Shown here: positions 55,196-63,371 of the stretch, in pieces
How positions within the stretch are numbered: the first letter of the stretch is position 1
Layout: each line of letters starts with the position of its first letter
From: Rhizobium altiplani
Lineage (GTDB): Bacteria > Pseudomonadota > Alphaproteobacteria > Rhizobiales > Rhizobiaceae
Direction: 5' to 3'
DNA length: 64,000 nucleotides
Assembly (NCBI RefSeq): GCF_001542405.1
Contig: NZ_LNCD01000124.1
Location: 179,437-243,436, forward strand
Program-made: the position numbers and the translations under genes
The notes under the pieces: model-generated
The model's input: only the letters and a program-made list of their open reading frames with translations
Told to the model about the DNA's origin: nothing
Database searches by the model: none

Positions 55196-55223
55196 TCAAC
55201 GCTCCGTTTGCGCAATCGGAGTT

Positions 55224-55248
55224 AGCCCGCTGGAAACGGCGGGCTTTT
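55224..55248 (+). terminator. Intrinsic terminator of the 125-aa gene
   Basis: A 7-bp stem (AGCCCGC / GCGGGCT) with an 8-base loop is followed by TTTT. The remaining 345 bases to 55593 contain only repeat copy 2 and a doubtful frame. Confidence 0.85.
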
Positions 55249-55545
55249 CCATGCCTGATGCACAGCCAGGCCAAAGCAAGGGCTTGCTACCACCGAGTCC
55301 TTAGGAGGCTCTTCCGCTGGGTTACGCTCGTGCTTTGCATTGCGCTGTGCGTGAGGGCTAGCGCGTGCGGACGATACGTCTCTGCGTCTTTACGACTACA
55401 AGCCGCAGGAGGCCGGGAAGCAGTCAAGGAGTACGGGAAGGGCAGGGCTTATTGCGCAACAGCGGATATAGCTGCGCTATCATGCTGAGCGTCCGTGCGT
55501 CTTGCTGACTATATTTCCATGCAGGACCGCACTCTTAGGTCCCTC

Positions 55546-55578
55546 TAAAAACCTCTATACTTACTCAACCATTTGATA
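55546..55578 (+). repeat. Direct repeat copy 2 (33 bp)
   Basis: It matches copy 1 at 53375-53407 in 29 of 33 positions. It lies 15 bases beyond the stop of the minus-strand gene at 55594, much as copy 1 lies beyond the flagellin stop. Confidence 0.8.
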
Positions 55579-55593
55579 CGTATTTGAGAGTTT

Positions 55594-56058
55594 TCAGCTG
55601 TCGACAGGGCGCACATAGTTGGGATCGATCCGATAGTCACGGCCGATCTCGTGATCCAGCCGAAATCTCTGGGCAAAGCATCGTTCGCTAAAACAGACAA
55701 ACATGAAATGCGTATTCAGCAAGTTGGCCTTCTCCAAAAAGTTTGCCCAGACCATATCGATGCCACCGTAATACGATCTGATCTTTTTGATGTAGCGATG
55801 ATGGCCAAAACCTGCATCCCACTCGAAGGCAAGCCAATGAGGTGATCGGTTGGCGAAGTCGTCAAGATATCGGATGATCTTGGGACCGTCTTCTGCCCAC
55901 TGCTCCGCCGTCTTGGGCCGGAAATGGTCCACATCATCTTTGTCGCGTTCCAAGGCCACGAACAGATGTTCGCGCTCCTCTTCTTCCGCGAGGGCAAGTC
56001 CAGTACGGAACCGCTCAAGTGCATCTCTTGCATCTCGCGGCTGAGTGAAATCCCGCAT
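55594..56058 (-). CDS. Hypothetical protein (154 aa)
   Basis: A soluble, charged, aromatic-rich protein starting MRDFTQPRDARDALERFRTG. Its centre is DDVDHFRPKTAEQWAEDGPK and its end CFAQRFRLDHEIGRDYRIDP. The frame extends to 56157, but the ATG at 56058 avoids overlap with the divergent gene at 56134. No domain is recognised. Confidence 0.55.
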   Translation of the reverse strand: MRDFTQPRDARDALERFRTGLALAEEEEREHLFVALERDKDDVDHFRPKTAEQWAEDGPKIIRYLDDFANRSPHWLAFEWDAGFGHHRYIKKIRSYYGGIDMVWANFLEKANLLNTHFMFVCFSERCFAQRFRLDHEIGRDYRIDPNYVRPVDS

Positions 56059-56133
56059 AATAAAACCCGCAACAGTTGTTAGGTTGCAGGAAATCAAGCA
56101 TATCCCTTTCATAGCTACAATCGGTATCTCTCC

Positions 56134-56700
56134 ATGAACGCAGAGACTGACAGGCAAAATCGGTTAAAACCAAAGACGAAAACCTTTGGGCTCGAAACAC
56201 CCTACGATCTCTACAAGAAACTGCTCTTCGACATCGAACGGCTGCAATCAAGTGTGGCCTCCGCGAATGTCCGATACGCGGCTTTCGATTGCGCCGTTAC
56301 AGCTAATCACATCGTTGATTGGGTCCTGCATTTCAGCAACGACGCTCAGCATTTCCGCTTAACAGGCAAAAATCGGCTCGATGCGAAGGGAGAGCCATCG
56401 AAAGGCATTCTAAAGGGGTTCGGCAAGATTAATAAGGACCGCCTCTTAGCATTGGAGTTCTGTCGCCAGATCGCCAACAGCGTCAAACATGTCGAGGTCA
56501 CTCGTGGACCTCAAATGCCTAACATGGTGACCGGAGCGGGTGTACGGCTAAAGCCGGAAGTCGCCCCCTATGCCTTCATTATATACAACGACGTGAAATA
56601 TCCGATTCTTGAAGTGTTCGAGGCGATGGCGAGCCAATGGAAGAGGTTTCTTACTGAGGAAGGCTTTTTCAATCCCGATAACGAACCGGACGACGAATAG
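56134..56700 (+). CDS. Hypothetical helical protein (188 aa)
   Basis: This 188-residue protein is mainly helical: YDLYKKLLFDIERLQSSVAS, AAFDCAVTANHIVDWVLHFS and FCRQIANSVKHVEVTRGPQ. A small domain follows and the tail is acidic (NPDNEPDDE). The conserved-looking NHIVDW and His-containing NSVKH segments recall small phage or island helical-bundle proteins, but I cannot name the family. It is divergent from the gene at 55594. Confidence 0.6.
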   Translation: MNAETDRQNRLKPKTKTFGLETPYDLYKKLLFDIERLQSSVASANVRYAAFDCAVTANHIVDWVLHFSNDAQHFRLTGKNRLDAKGEPSKGILKGFGKINKDRLLALEFCRQIANSVKHVEVTRGPQMPNMVTGAGVRLKPEVAPYAFIIYNDVKYPILEVFEAMASQWKRFLTEEGFFNPDNEPDDE

Positions 56701-56794
56701 TAGATCCCCCAAAATTTAAGGGTATTTGGTCCCAAACCGTTTTCAACCATATTCCGCGTGCTAGCTGGCGTCGGGAGCCCCCCTGCGGGCAATG

Positions 56795-57187
56795 TCAGTT
56801 AGCGTCTTGGCCTTGCCGCCGCAGAGTTCCGAGCCAACGCCTGCACCAATTTGCCATTCCAAAGCAGATACGGACAACTGGCCAAATTGCGTGAAAGGCC
56901 CAAAACAGCCAGAACAGCGAATAGGCGAGCAGCAAAAACGGATCGACTTCTTCGCCCGCCTTGGTCGGAAACGCCCATGGGAACGGCAGATAGATCAGGA
57001 ACGGCAGAACTATCATAAGCCATGCAAATTCGAAGAATAGCAGCGGGTGGGGAGCACTGCGAAGGAAGCGATCTTTCTTTTCGGTTGGAGGCGTCTGATT
57101 TTCATCTGCCGGAAAAACTGAGCTCGCATACATAAGGCCCGCTACTACGCAGATGTACCCGATCCAAAACCACCCCGTTGCTGTCAT
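56795..57187 (-). CDS. Hypothetical membrane protein (130 aa)
   Basis: The protein has three hydrophobic segments (TGWFWIGYICVVAGLMY; FEFAWLMIVLPFLIYLPF; LLLAYSLFWLFWAFHAIW) and a short basic end. The start MTATGWFW at 57187 is preferred over the longer frame to 57259. It lies 81 bases downstream of the DUF5681-like gene on the same strand and may belong to that operon. No family is recognised. Confidence 0.6.
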   Translation of the reverse strand: MTATGWFWIGYICVVAGLMYASSVFPADENQTPPTEKKDRFLRSAPHPLLFFEFAWLMIVLPFLIYLPFPWAFPTKAGEEVDPFLLLAYSLFWLFWAFHAIWPVVRICFGMANWCRRWLGTLRRQGQDAN

Positions 57188-57268
57188 TGTTCCCCCAGTG
57201 TCGAGCGAATTGCGACGGAACAATACTCGCACCAAAATTGTGGAACGGGAAGCACGCAATACGGCTTA

Positions 57269-57679
57269 TCAGTTGGGGTCGTCTGGCTTCTCGAGTAGCT
57301 CGGCCTCGATCACCAATGGTACTTCGGCAATCCCTACCAATGTCTTTGCCGCAGTGTGTGCGTCCAGCGCATTCAACAGTGCTGACCAATCCTGCTTGTG
57401 GGTGACGTCGACCTCGACGGCTTGTGTTGGTGCGCCCCATCCTCGATTCAGGGCAGCGACTGCCGCAGCTACTCGGCTCGCGTCGTTTTTGCCGTTCACC
57501 ATGACATCAAAAAGAGTGTCGCGTGCGGTGAATGTTAGCGCCTTGAAGGCCTCCTTCACGTCAGGGTGAACCGGTGTGCGTCCAGCTGGATTACCCGATT
57601 GGCCTTTTTTGAACGAGTTACGCTTCTGCGCTTCGATCTGCGCGGGCGTGCGCGGCTTCTTTTCCTTCTTCTCGGCCAT
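57269..57679 (-). CDS. DUF5681-like phage protein (KGQSGNPAGR motif)
   Basis: This 136-residue protein has a Lys-rich N-terminus (MAEKKEKKPRTPAQIEAQKR) leading into FKKGQSGNPAGRTPVHPDV, the hallmark of DUF5681 proteins. These usually lie beside phage terminase or packaging genes. A helical domain follows (LFDVMVNGKNDASRVAAAVA). Its start overlaps the stop of the gene at 57679-57975 (TAATG). It may be a small-terminase-like or nucleic-acid-binding accessory protein. Confidence 0.75.
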   Translation of the reverse strand: MAEKKEKKPRTPAQIEAQKRNSFKKGQSGNPAGRTPVHPDVKEAFKALTFTARDTLFDVMVNGKNDASRVAAAVAALNRGWGAPTQAVEVDVTHKQDWSALLNALDAHTAAKTLVGIAEVPLVIEAELLEKPDDPN

Positions 57680-57975
57680 TATGGAATGATCTTTCCACCC
57701 ACATTGCGGACGAAAAAGTCTTCGTCATTCGGGTTCTCGAAATCGATAATGAAACTGCCAGCTAGATCCGGCGGCACATTCGTTGGGCTACCAGTTACGA
57801 TTACGTCGGTGATGATGAATGGCTTATCCATGTGCTTGCGCACCCAACCCCCATAGCGGCGGTCAATCCAGTCCGTGACCGTCTGTTCGTGGGTTTGCGT
57901 GGGGTTATCGTCAATCAACGCTTTGATCTCGCCGCGCATATGACCGCCAGCGATGTTCATTAGAATTCTGCTCAT
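57679..57975 (-). CDS. Hypothetical protein (98 aa)
   Basis: A soluble alpha/beta protein starting MSRILMNIAGGHMRGEIKAL, with FIITDVIVTGSPTNVPPDLA. It is the first gene of a minus-strand unit, overlapping the DUF5681-like gene. A palindromic promoter-like CGGTAAATACCG site lies 18 bases before its start. No family is recognised. Confidence 0.6.
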   Translation of the reverse strand: MSRILMNIAGGHMRGEIKALIDDNPTQTHEQTVTDWIDRRYGGWVRKHMDKPFIITDVIVTGSPTNVPPDLAGSFIIDFENPNDEDFFVRNVGGKIIP

Positions 57976-57992
57976 ATTTGCACTCCCTAAAA

Positions 57993-58082
57993 CGGTATTT
58001 ACCGAGGAAGTACTTTTCTGACGCGTCTTAGCGATTGGCGTCTGTTTGGGGCCTCAAACCGACTGTTTCCCGTAAATACCGG
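57993..58082. promoter_or_regulatory. Divergent pair of GTAAATACC promoter-like motifs
   Basis: CGGTATTTACCG (57993-58004) faces the minus-strand gene at 57975. CGTAAATACCGG (58071-58082) faces the plus-strand holin-like gene. The shared core GTAAATACC resembles the ATAAATACG motif elsewhere in the island. Confidence 0.35.
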
Positions 58083-58157
58083 AAGTAATCTCACAGATCA
58101 GGCAGGGCAGAATGTTTCGAAAATCAAATCCAAAGGTTGCATTCCAGGTGGTGTGCC

Positions 58158-58577
58158 GTGTTTGAAGGTATCACCGCGTTTCTCATCGGCATCGGCATCA
58201 ACCCCACGCATGTTACGGCCGGGTTAGCCGGTGCGCTTGTTCGGTCGCTGCTAAACAAGGGCGCGTCCAAGTGGGAGAAAATCTCAGGTGGTTTCGTTGG
58301 TACGCTTTGTGCGGCCTACCTGACACCCTTGGTTGTGCAGTGGATGGCCCTCGATATCACACAGTTCAGCACGATTAATGCTGTAGCGTTCGGCATCGGT
58401 ATCGTCGGCATGTCATTGGCCGAGGGTGCGGTACGGATGGCTCAGAGTTGGGCAGAGAAGCCACGCTTGCCGAGTGAAGCGAGTCTGAAGGGGCTAGCCG
58501 ACGCAATCAACGTGGACGAGGGCCAAGAGACCCCTGACCCAAAGCCCGCGTCGGCACCAAAAATCGACCCGAAATGA
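58158..58577 (+). CDS. Holin-like membrane protein
   Basis: This 139-residue protein starts with GTG at 58158 (a TTG at 58137 is also in frame). It has three to four short hydrophobic segments (ITAFLIGIGINPTHVTAGL, GFVGTLCAAYLTPLVVQWM, VAFGIGIVGMSLAEGAVRM) and a charged Pro-rich C-terminal tail ending PKIDPK. Size, number of segments and charged tail fit phage holins, which permeabilise the inner membrane for lysis. No endolysin gene is visible beside it. Confidence 0.55.
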   Translation: MFEGITAFLIGIGINPTHVTAGLAGALVRSLLNKGASKWEKISGGFVGTLCAAYLTPLVVQWMALDITQFSTINAVAFGIGIVGMSLAEGAVRMAQSWAEKPRLPSEASLKGLADAINVDEGQETPDPKPASAPKIDPK

Positions 58578-58622
58578 ACTTCAAAGGTGACGGCTTCGTG
58601 CTACCGCGGTCATGTGTGGCTT

Positions 58623-59375
58623 CTAATTATCTATCCGGAAAGAGCCCGCTCCCAAAGAGTTTGCGAGCTGATTAGTTGCCTTAATGGTACGTATCGTCCT
58701 GCCATCGAAAGCCTTGTCCCGGTACTGGTCAAGCCATGGCAGTATCGGATCAATCACACCTTCGGTAACATCGTCGTCGACAATGCTGAGTGTAATGGAC
58801 CGTATCGAGTATCCGGGGCCGAATACTCGAGAGAGGTCACGTGGCTTAGCGACGGTTGGGAAATCTAAGCCCTTGAAACTGACCGGCCCTGGGGCAACGA
58901 CACTCATCGGATTGGATAAATCGCGAAAACTAACAAGCAGTGGATAGTACTCGACGGGAAGAACGACAGTTTGCCGTGAAGCCACCATCTCATCGATCCG
59001 CCTGTAGTATTCCTCCTCTTCCATTCCGCGCGGTTTGCCGCCCATAGGGAACATCTCGAGAGCTGTGGACCCGTCGTAGTTATCAAGGAGTGCGAACAAA
59101 TATTTGCCCCGCGAAACTTCGACGGCTGCCGCCTCGCCCCGCATAGTCAATCTCCCCGCATCGATGAGTTGCGACCATCGCGGTCCTACGCTCATCTCGA
59201 TCCCGACAACGGAACTCCCAGTCTTAAGTCCATTGGGAGTATCGACGATCACCGTCAGCTTTTGATGCCATTCCCAATGGTGAAAACCCAACTTCTCGCA
59301 TTGCACGAGGCAAGCAAGTATCCCGAGCACTGCAGCTGCTATAAAGTAGCGCATCATTTGAGACCAAAGTGGCAA
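58623..59375 (-). CDS. Hypothetical membrane-anchored protein (250 aa)
   Basis: This protein has an N-terminal hydrophobic anchor (RYFIAAAVLGILACLVQC). The beta-rich extracytoplasmic domain includes KLTVIVDTPNGLKTGSSVVG, AVEVSRGKYLFALLDNYDG and YPLLVSFRDLSNPMSV. The cysteine after LACLVQ is not a standard lipobox, so lipidation is uncertain. The fold is not recognised; I recall similar hypothetical proteins in rhizobia. It is convergent with the holin-like gene. Confidence 0.6.
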   Translation of the reverse strand: MPLWSQMMRYFIAAAVLGILACLVQCEKLGFHHWEWHQKLTVIVDTPNGLKTGSSVVGIEMSVGPRWSQLIDAGRLTMRGEAAAVEVSRGKYLFALLDNYDGSTALEMFPMGGKPRGMEEEEYYRRIDEMVASRQTVVLPVEYYPLLVSFRDLSNPMSVVAPGPVSFKGLDFPTVAKPRDLSRVFGPGYSIRSITLSIVDDDVTEGVIDPILPWLDQYRDKAFDGRTIRTIKATNQLANSLGAGSFRIDN

Positions 59376-59485
59376 CCTGTATTTGGTTGTACTAAGTGAC
59401 CCTTAAGATACCATGAGTTTATTATCGAGACTTATGCTTCTACCGGTGCTTCAACCGGCAAATGACTGGTTTGGACCGTTTGCAG

Positions 59486-59698
59486 TCAATCTCGTTCGTA
59501 CTTGGGCGACCATCCACGAGCCATCCCGCGACTCATCAGGGTTTCCGCGAGAGACAGCTGAAGGCGAAGATGCCGGATGTCCGCGAGCAATGTCGCGATG
59601 GTGGCTTTCGGATCAGCGTCGTGCCACGCGAGCGCTGCCTCAACCTCATAATCGAGATCATGCTTCGTGGCGTGGTCATGTGTTGCGGCGGGTAACAT
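59486..59698 (-). CDS. Hypothetical small protein (70 aa)
   Basis: A helical small protein starting MLPAATHDHATKHDLDYEVE, with LAWHDADPKATIATLLADIR. The ATG at 59698 overlaps the stop of the preceding 55-residue gene (TGATG), indicating translational coupling. No family is recognised. Confidence 0.6.
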   Translation of the reverse strand: MLPAATHDHATKHDLDYEVEAALAWHDADPKATIATLLADIRHLRLQLSLAETLMSRGMARGWSPKYERD

Positions 59699-59865
59699 CA
59701 ATGCAAGTCCAGGCTAAGTTGGGTTCCTTTCGGCAATGAGGGCTTGAGGCCAATCTCGATCCTGCCGAATACCCGCCCACGTCGTTCTTGGTCGCGTTCA
59801 CGTTCTGCACGAGCAGCCGCAAGGACGGCCAACGCATTTGCGATCACTTCTTCTGTGCGGGTCAT
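59698..59865 (-). CDS. Hypothetical small protein (55 aa)
   Basis: ATG 59865, with GGAGG 5 bases upstream, starts MTRTEEVIANALAVLAAARA. A very basic-acidic helix (ERERDQERRGRVFGRIEIGL) leads to a short end. It is the first gene of a coupled pair and too short for most callers. The composition suggests a nucleic-acid- or protein-binding helix. Confidence 0.6.
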   Translation of the reverse strand: MTRTEEVIANALAVLAAARAERERDQERRGRVFGRIEIGLKPSLPKGTQLSLDLH

Positions 59866-59983
59866 AGGAACCTCCATGTGAATGTTCCTATTTTGTTCTA
59901 TTTCTCTCCCGAGTCAACCGCTTTGCTGATGGGCACGCAGAAGTAGGTGTTTTGTTGTAAATCAGCGGAATTCAGTAACCCTG

Positions 59984-59993
59984 AATAAATAAC
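59984..59993 (+). promoter_or_regulatory. Promoter-like motif AATAAATAAC before terminase
   Basis: It lies 24 bases upstream of the terminase ATG and is followed by a CCGGAA/TTCCGG hairpin (59993-60011) in the leader. It matches the first eight bases of the 10-mer at 41100 and 47654. Confidence 0.35.
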
Positions 59994-60017
59994 CGGAACT
60001 AACAATTCCGGTATTTT

Positions 60018-60896
60018 ATGGCTAAACTTACAAATGAGCAGAAACAAAAAATCGTTCTGGCCTGCAAACAAGACATTACATTTTTCGCGAAGCATATCTG
60101 CGGTAGCGAACTTAGTCCGAAGCAGATCGAATTTGCGATTAAGTGGTTGGTGAGCCTCCGCACAACGTTCAAAGGCGGTGTCGGCTTCGGCAAAACCCAC
60201 ATCATGGCGATCCTGATCCTGTGGGCACTGTTCACCCATAACGACGTACAGGTGACGATCTTTGGCCCCGGCGAAAGCCAGATCAAAGACGGTATCTGGA
60301 AGGAGATCGGCATCATTTGGGGCCGCATGGACCCCGAGTGGAAAGACCTGTTCGACTACCAAGCCACGCGGCTTTCCCGCAAGGACTCTCCTACAGGTGC
60401 ATTCGCCGCGTACCGTCTGGCAAACAAAGACAACATCGAGAGCGCACGTGGTATCCACATGCGCAACAATTTTGTCTTCGTGGACGAGGCGTCAGGTGTT
60501 CCCGACGAAATCTTTCAGGTTCTCGGCAACATCTTCACGGACCAAAATCCGAAACTCTGCCTGATTTCCAACCCCGCCCGCACGACCGGCTTCTTCTACG
60601 ACACGTGGGAGCACGAAGATATCTCGACCATCTGGACGAAAGTCCACGGTAAGATGTCGGATAATCCACGTCTTGCGAAAGAAGCCTACGAAGCCATGGC
60701 TATCGGCTACGGCGGCAAGGGTTCTCGCGACTATCGTATCAACGTGGAAGGTGAGTTTCCGCTTGATGAGGTCGATGGCGTTATTCCGGCTCATTTAGTC
60801 CGTGAGGCAATCGAGAACACTCTTGCAGTTGCCCCGTTTGAAGGTGAGCGCGACGAACAGCCCACCTTTTCTTTTGTGAATGAGGCCTCGAGATAA
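60018..60896 (+). pseudogene. Phage terminase large subunit, truncated by IS66 insertion
   Basis: About 275 codons of phage terminase remain. The N-terminal ATPase domain has Walker A GGVGFGKTH and Walker B FVFVDEAS, with LISNPARTTGFFYDTW typical of packaging ATPases. At 60844 the IS66 left end begins and the frame runs 16 codons into it before stopping at 60896. The C-terminal nuclease domain needed for DNA cutting is missing. The rest should lie beyond the window, after the IS. Packaging function is lost unless the IS excises. Confidence 0.85.
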
Positions 60897-60924
60897 GCTC
60901 TATCATTGATAGGAGTGGACCGGG

Positions 60925-61395
60925 ATGGTTGGAGATCGCGCTGATGCCATGCTTGAAGTCATGGATGAAGGCATGCATGAAGCCAGGCATGAGGGAAAGT
61001 ATCGGCGGATCGAGGTGATCACCGGTCGGCGGCAGCGGCGGAATTGGACTGACGAGGAGAAGGCGCGGATTCTCGCGGAGAGCGCAGAACCTGAAGTGAA
61101 CATTTCGGCTGTTGCGAGGCGCTGGGGCGTCAATCGCGGCTTGCTGAATGTGTGGCGACGGGAAGCCGGACTAACCTCTCAACGGTCGGCAAAGACTAGT
61201 TTGCCGCCTGCCGTGTTCGTGCCGGTGACAGTGGTTGGGGATGGCGCACGACACGAAGGCTCGCCATCGAATGCCCCAGAGGTTCTCGCTGGCCGAATTG
61301 AGATCGAGATTGCGGGCGCACGCATGACGGTCATCGGCTCGGTAGCGCCTGAACTGGCGCAGGCGATGGTAGCGGCGTTGCGAGGGCGCCGGTGA
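60925..61395 (+). CDS. tnpA: IS66 TnpA (helix-turn-helix protein)
   Basis: This 156-residue first ORF has an IS66-type helix-turn-helix (RRNWTDEEKARILAESAE, VSAVARRWG-like NISAVARRWGVNRGLLNVWR). A variable middle and a conserved end follow (IEIEIAGARMTVIGSVAPEL). It overlaps tnpB by 4 bases. It assists TnpC and is needed for transposition of IS66-type elements. Confidence 0.9.
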   Translation: MVGDRADAMLEVMDEGMHEARHEGKYRRIEVITGRRQRRNWTDEEKARILAESAEPEVNISAVARRWGVNRGLLNVWRREAGLTSQRSAKTSLPPAVFVPVTVVGDGARHEGSPSNAPEVLAGRIEIEIAGARMTVIGSVAPELAQAMVAALRGRR

Positions 61396-61748
61396 TCGGA
61401 GTTTCGCCAAATGGCGTGAAGATCATGGTTGCGACGCAACCCGTCGACTTCCGGCGCGGCATGAATGGCCTGGTAGCTTTGGTGGCGTCAGCCCTTGCGG
61501 CCGATCCCTATTGTGGCGACGTGTTCGTGTTCCGCGCCAAGCGTCTTGATCGGCTTCGCTGCATTTATTGGGACGGATCAGGCATGATCCTAGCGACGAA
61601 GTGGTTGGAGGCGGGCAAGTTCGTTTGGCCTCCGATCCGCGATGGCGCTATGCAGATGAGTGCCCAGGAGTTCTCGCTTTTGCTGGCCGGCATTGACTGG
61701 ACGCGCGTCAAACGAAACGCGGTGAGGAGGCCCTCAAAAGCAGGCTGA
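61392..61748 (+). CDS. tnpB: IS66 TnpB (ORF2 accessory protein)
   Basis: This 118-residue protein starts with GTG overlapping the tnpA stop. It carries the invariant TnpB motifs VATQPVDFRRGMNGLVALV, DVFVFRAKRLDRLRCIYWDG and GMILATKWLEAGKFVWPP. Length and motifs are complete for the family. The exact biochemical role in IS66 transposition is unresolved. Confidence 0.93.
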   Translation: MIGVSPNGVKIMVATQPVDFRRGMNGLVALVASALAADPYCGDVFVFRAKRLDRLRCIYWDGSGMILATKWLEAGKFVWPPIRDGAMQMSAQEFSLLLAGIDWTRVKRNAVRRPSKAG

Positions 61749-61796
61749 TCCTATTGGTTTTGCTTGAAGATTCAGACCCGTGTGGTAGGGTCTGTC

Positions 61797-63371
61797 ATGC
61801 CGCTTCGACCCGATCCCTTGCCCCAGGATGCTGCGCAATTGACCCGGATCATTCTCTCGCTCGACGAAGAGAATGCCGATCTCAAGGCGCGCGTTGCCTT
61901 CCTTGAGCGCCAGCTCTTCGGGACGAAATCGGAGAAGATGACGACGATCGATCCAACGCAGGCAATGCTCGATCTTGGCGATCTAGGCGACATTCCCGTT
62001 GCTGCCAATGACGATGTCGCGCCGGTCGATGAAGACAAAACGCAGGCACGGCGATCGCCAGCCCGCAATATCGGCCGTTTGCCGAAACACCTTCCGCGTT
62101 ATGACGAGCTCATCGAGCCAGCGAGCAAGACTTGCCCCTGCTGTTCGTTCGAACTTCATTGCATCGGCACTGATGTCAGCGAGGCGCTCGACATCGTGCC
62201 TGCAGTAGTCCGGGTGAAACGGACGATCCGGCCACGCTATGCATGCCGGGCTTGCGAGAGTGGCATCGTGCAAGCACCCGCACCAGCACGCATCATGGAC
62301 GGCGGCATGGTGACCACGGCGTTTGCAGCCCATGTCGCCGTTTCGAAGTTTGCCTGGCATTTGCCGCTGCATCGCCAGGCGCAGATGCTGGCCTCCTGCG
62401 GCGTCATCATTGATCGCGGTACGCTCGGGGCATGGGTCACGCGGGTCGCCTGGTGGCTCGAACTTCTCTACGATGCACTCACCGCCTTCATCCGCTCGCA
62501 GCCGAGGGTGTTCTGTGACGAGACGCCACTTCCGCGCCTCGATCCGGGGCGCAAACGAACCAAGGTCTGCCAGTTATGGGCACAAGCGGTTGACGATCGG
62601 CCATGGAACGGTCCGGCGCCGCCGGCGGTGGCCTACATTTTTGCCGAAAGCCGCAGCGCTCGCGAGATCGAGGGGCAACTGTCGTCGTTCGCCGGCGTGC
62701 TTCAGGTTGATGGATATCAAGCCTATAAAACCATGGTCAAACGACGCGGCAAGAGCAACGTTGCCCCCATGCGGCTGGCCTTCTGCCTCGCTCATGCACG
62801 GCGAAAGTTCGTTGACGTCGTCAAACTGACCGGCTCTTCGGAGGCCTTGTCGATCCTTGCCAGGATTGCCGAAATCTATCGCATCGAAGCAAAACTACGA
62901 GGGGAAGATGAAGATACCCGGCTTAGCGGCAGGCGTCGTGAGGCAGCTCCCATCATGAGAGAACTGAAGGTCCATCTCACCGAACTGAGCGACGAGGTGT
63001 CGTCGAAATCGGCACTTGGCAAGGCAGTCACTTACATGCTCAACCACTGGAGCGGATTGACAGCCTTTCTAGAGGATGGCCGGATCGAGGTGGACTCCAA
63101 TGTCGTCGAGCGTTCCATGAAATCCGTGGCTTTGACGAGAAAGAACTCATTATTCGTGGGCAACGAGCGGGGTGGAAAGACCTTCGCTGTCCTGGCATCG
63201 CTCGTGAACACGGCAAAGCTTAACGGCGTGGACCCCGACGTCTGGCTTGCCGATGTGCTGGAGCGCATCATCTCCGGCAAAGTGAAAGCCAACGAGATGG
63301 AGAGCCTTTTGCCTTGGGCCTGGAAGGCGGAACGCGAAGCGATGACACAGCAGGAGCGACAAGCGGCATGA
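61797..63371 (+). CDS. tnpC: IS66 TnpC transposase (DDE)
   Basis: This 524-residue transposase has an N-terminal leucine-zipper-like helix (LTRIILSLDEENADLKARVA) and a zinc-binding motif (CPCCSFE...CRAC). The DDE catalytic core shows FCDETPLPRLD, VLQVDGYQAYK and IEVDSNVVERSMKSVALTRK (Glu). It also has the C-terminal tail MESLLPWAWK. ATG 61797 is preferred over the TTG at 61764. The gene looks intact, so the element may be active. Confidence 0.94.
   Translation: MPLRPDPLPQDAAQLTRIILSLDEENADLKARVAFLERQLFGTKSEKMTTIDPTQAMLDLGDLGDIPVAANDDVAPVDEDKTQARRSPARNIGRLPKHLPRYDELIEPASKTCPCCSFELHCIGTDVSEALDIVPAVVRVKRTIRPRYACRACESGIVQAPAPARIMDGGMVTTAFAAHVAVSKFAWHLPLHRQAQMLASCGVIIDRGTLGAWVTRVAWWLELLYDALTAFIRSQPRVFCDETPLPRLDPGRKRTKVCQLWAQAVDDRPWNGPAPPAVAYIFAESRSAREIEGQLSSFAGVLQVDGYQAYKTMVKRRGKSNVAPMRLAFCLAHARRKFVDVVKLTGSSEALSILARIAEIYRIEAKLRGEDEDTRLSGRRREAAPIMRELKVHLTELSDEVSSKSALGKAVTYMLNHWSGLTAFLEDGRIEVDSNVVERSMKSVALTRKNSLFVGNERGGKTFAVLASLVNTAKLNGVDPDVWLADVLERIISGKVKANEMESLLPWAWKAEREAMTQQERQAA

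Noticed and set aside
55258..55488. Plus-strand frame of 76 codons (MHSQAKARACYHRVL...)
   Set aside because: It follows directly after a terminator, lacks a ribosome binding site, and has a Cys/Arg-rich composition typical of non-coding DNA.
41228..60896. CRISPR array or toxin-antitoxin pair in the island
   Set aside because: No regularly spaced repeats and no recognisable toxin or antitoxin family were found among the small genes.
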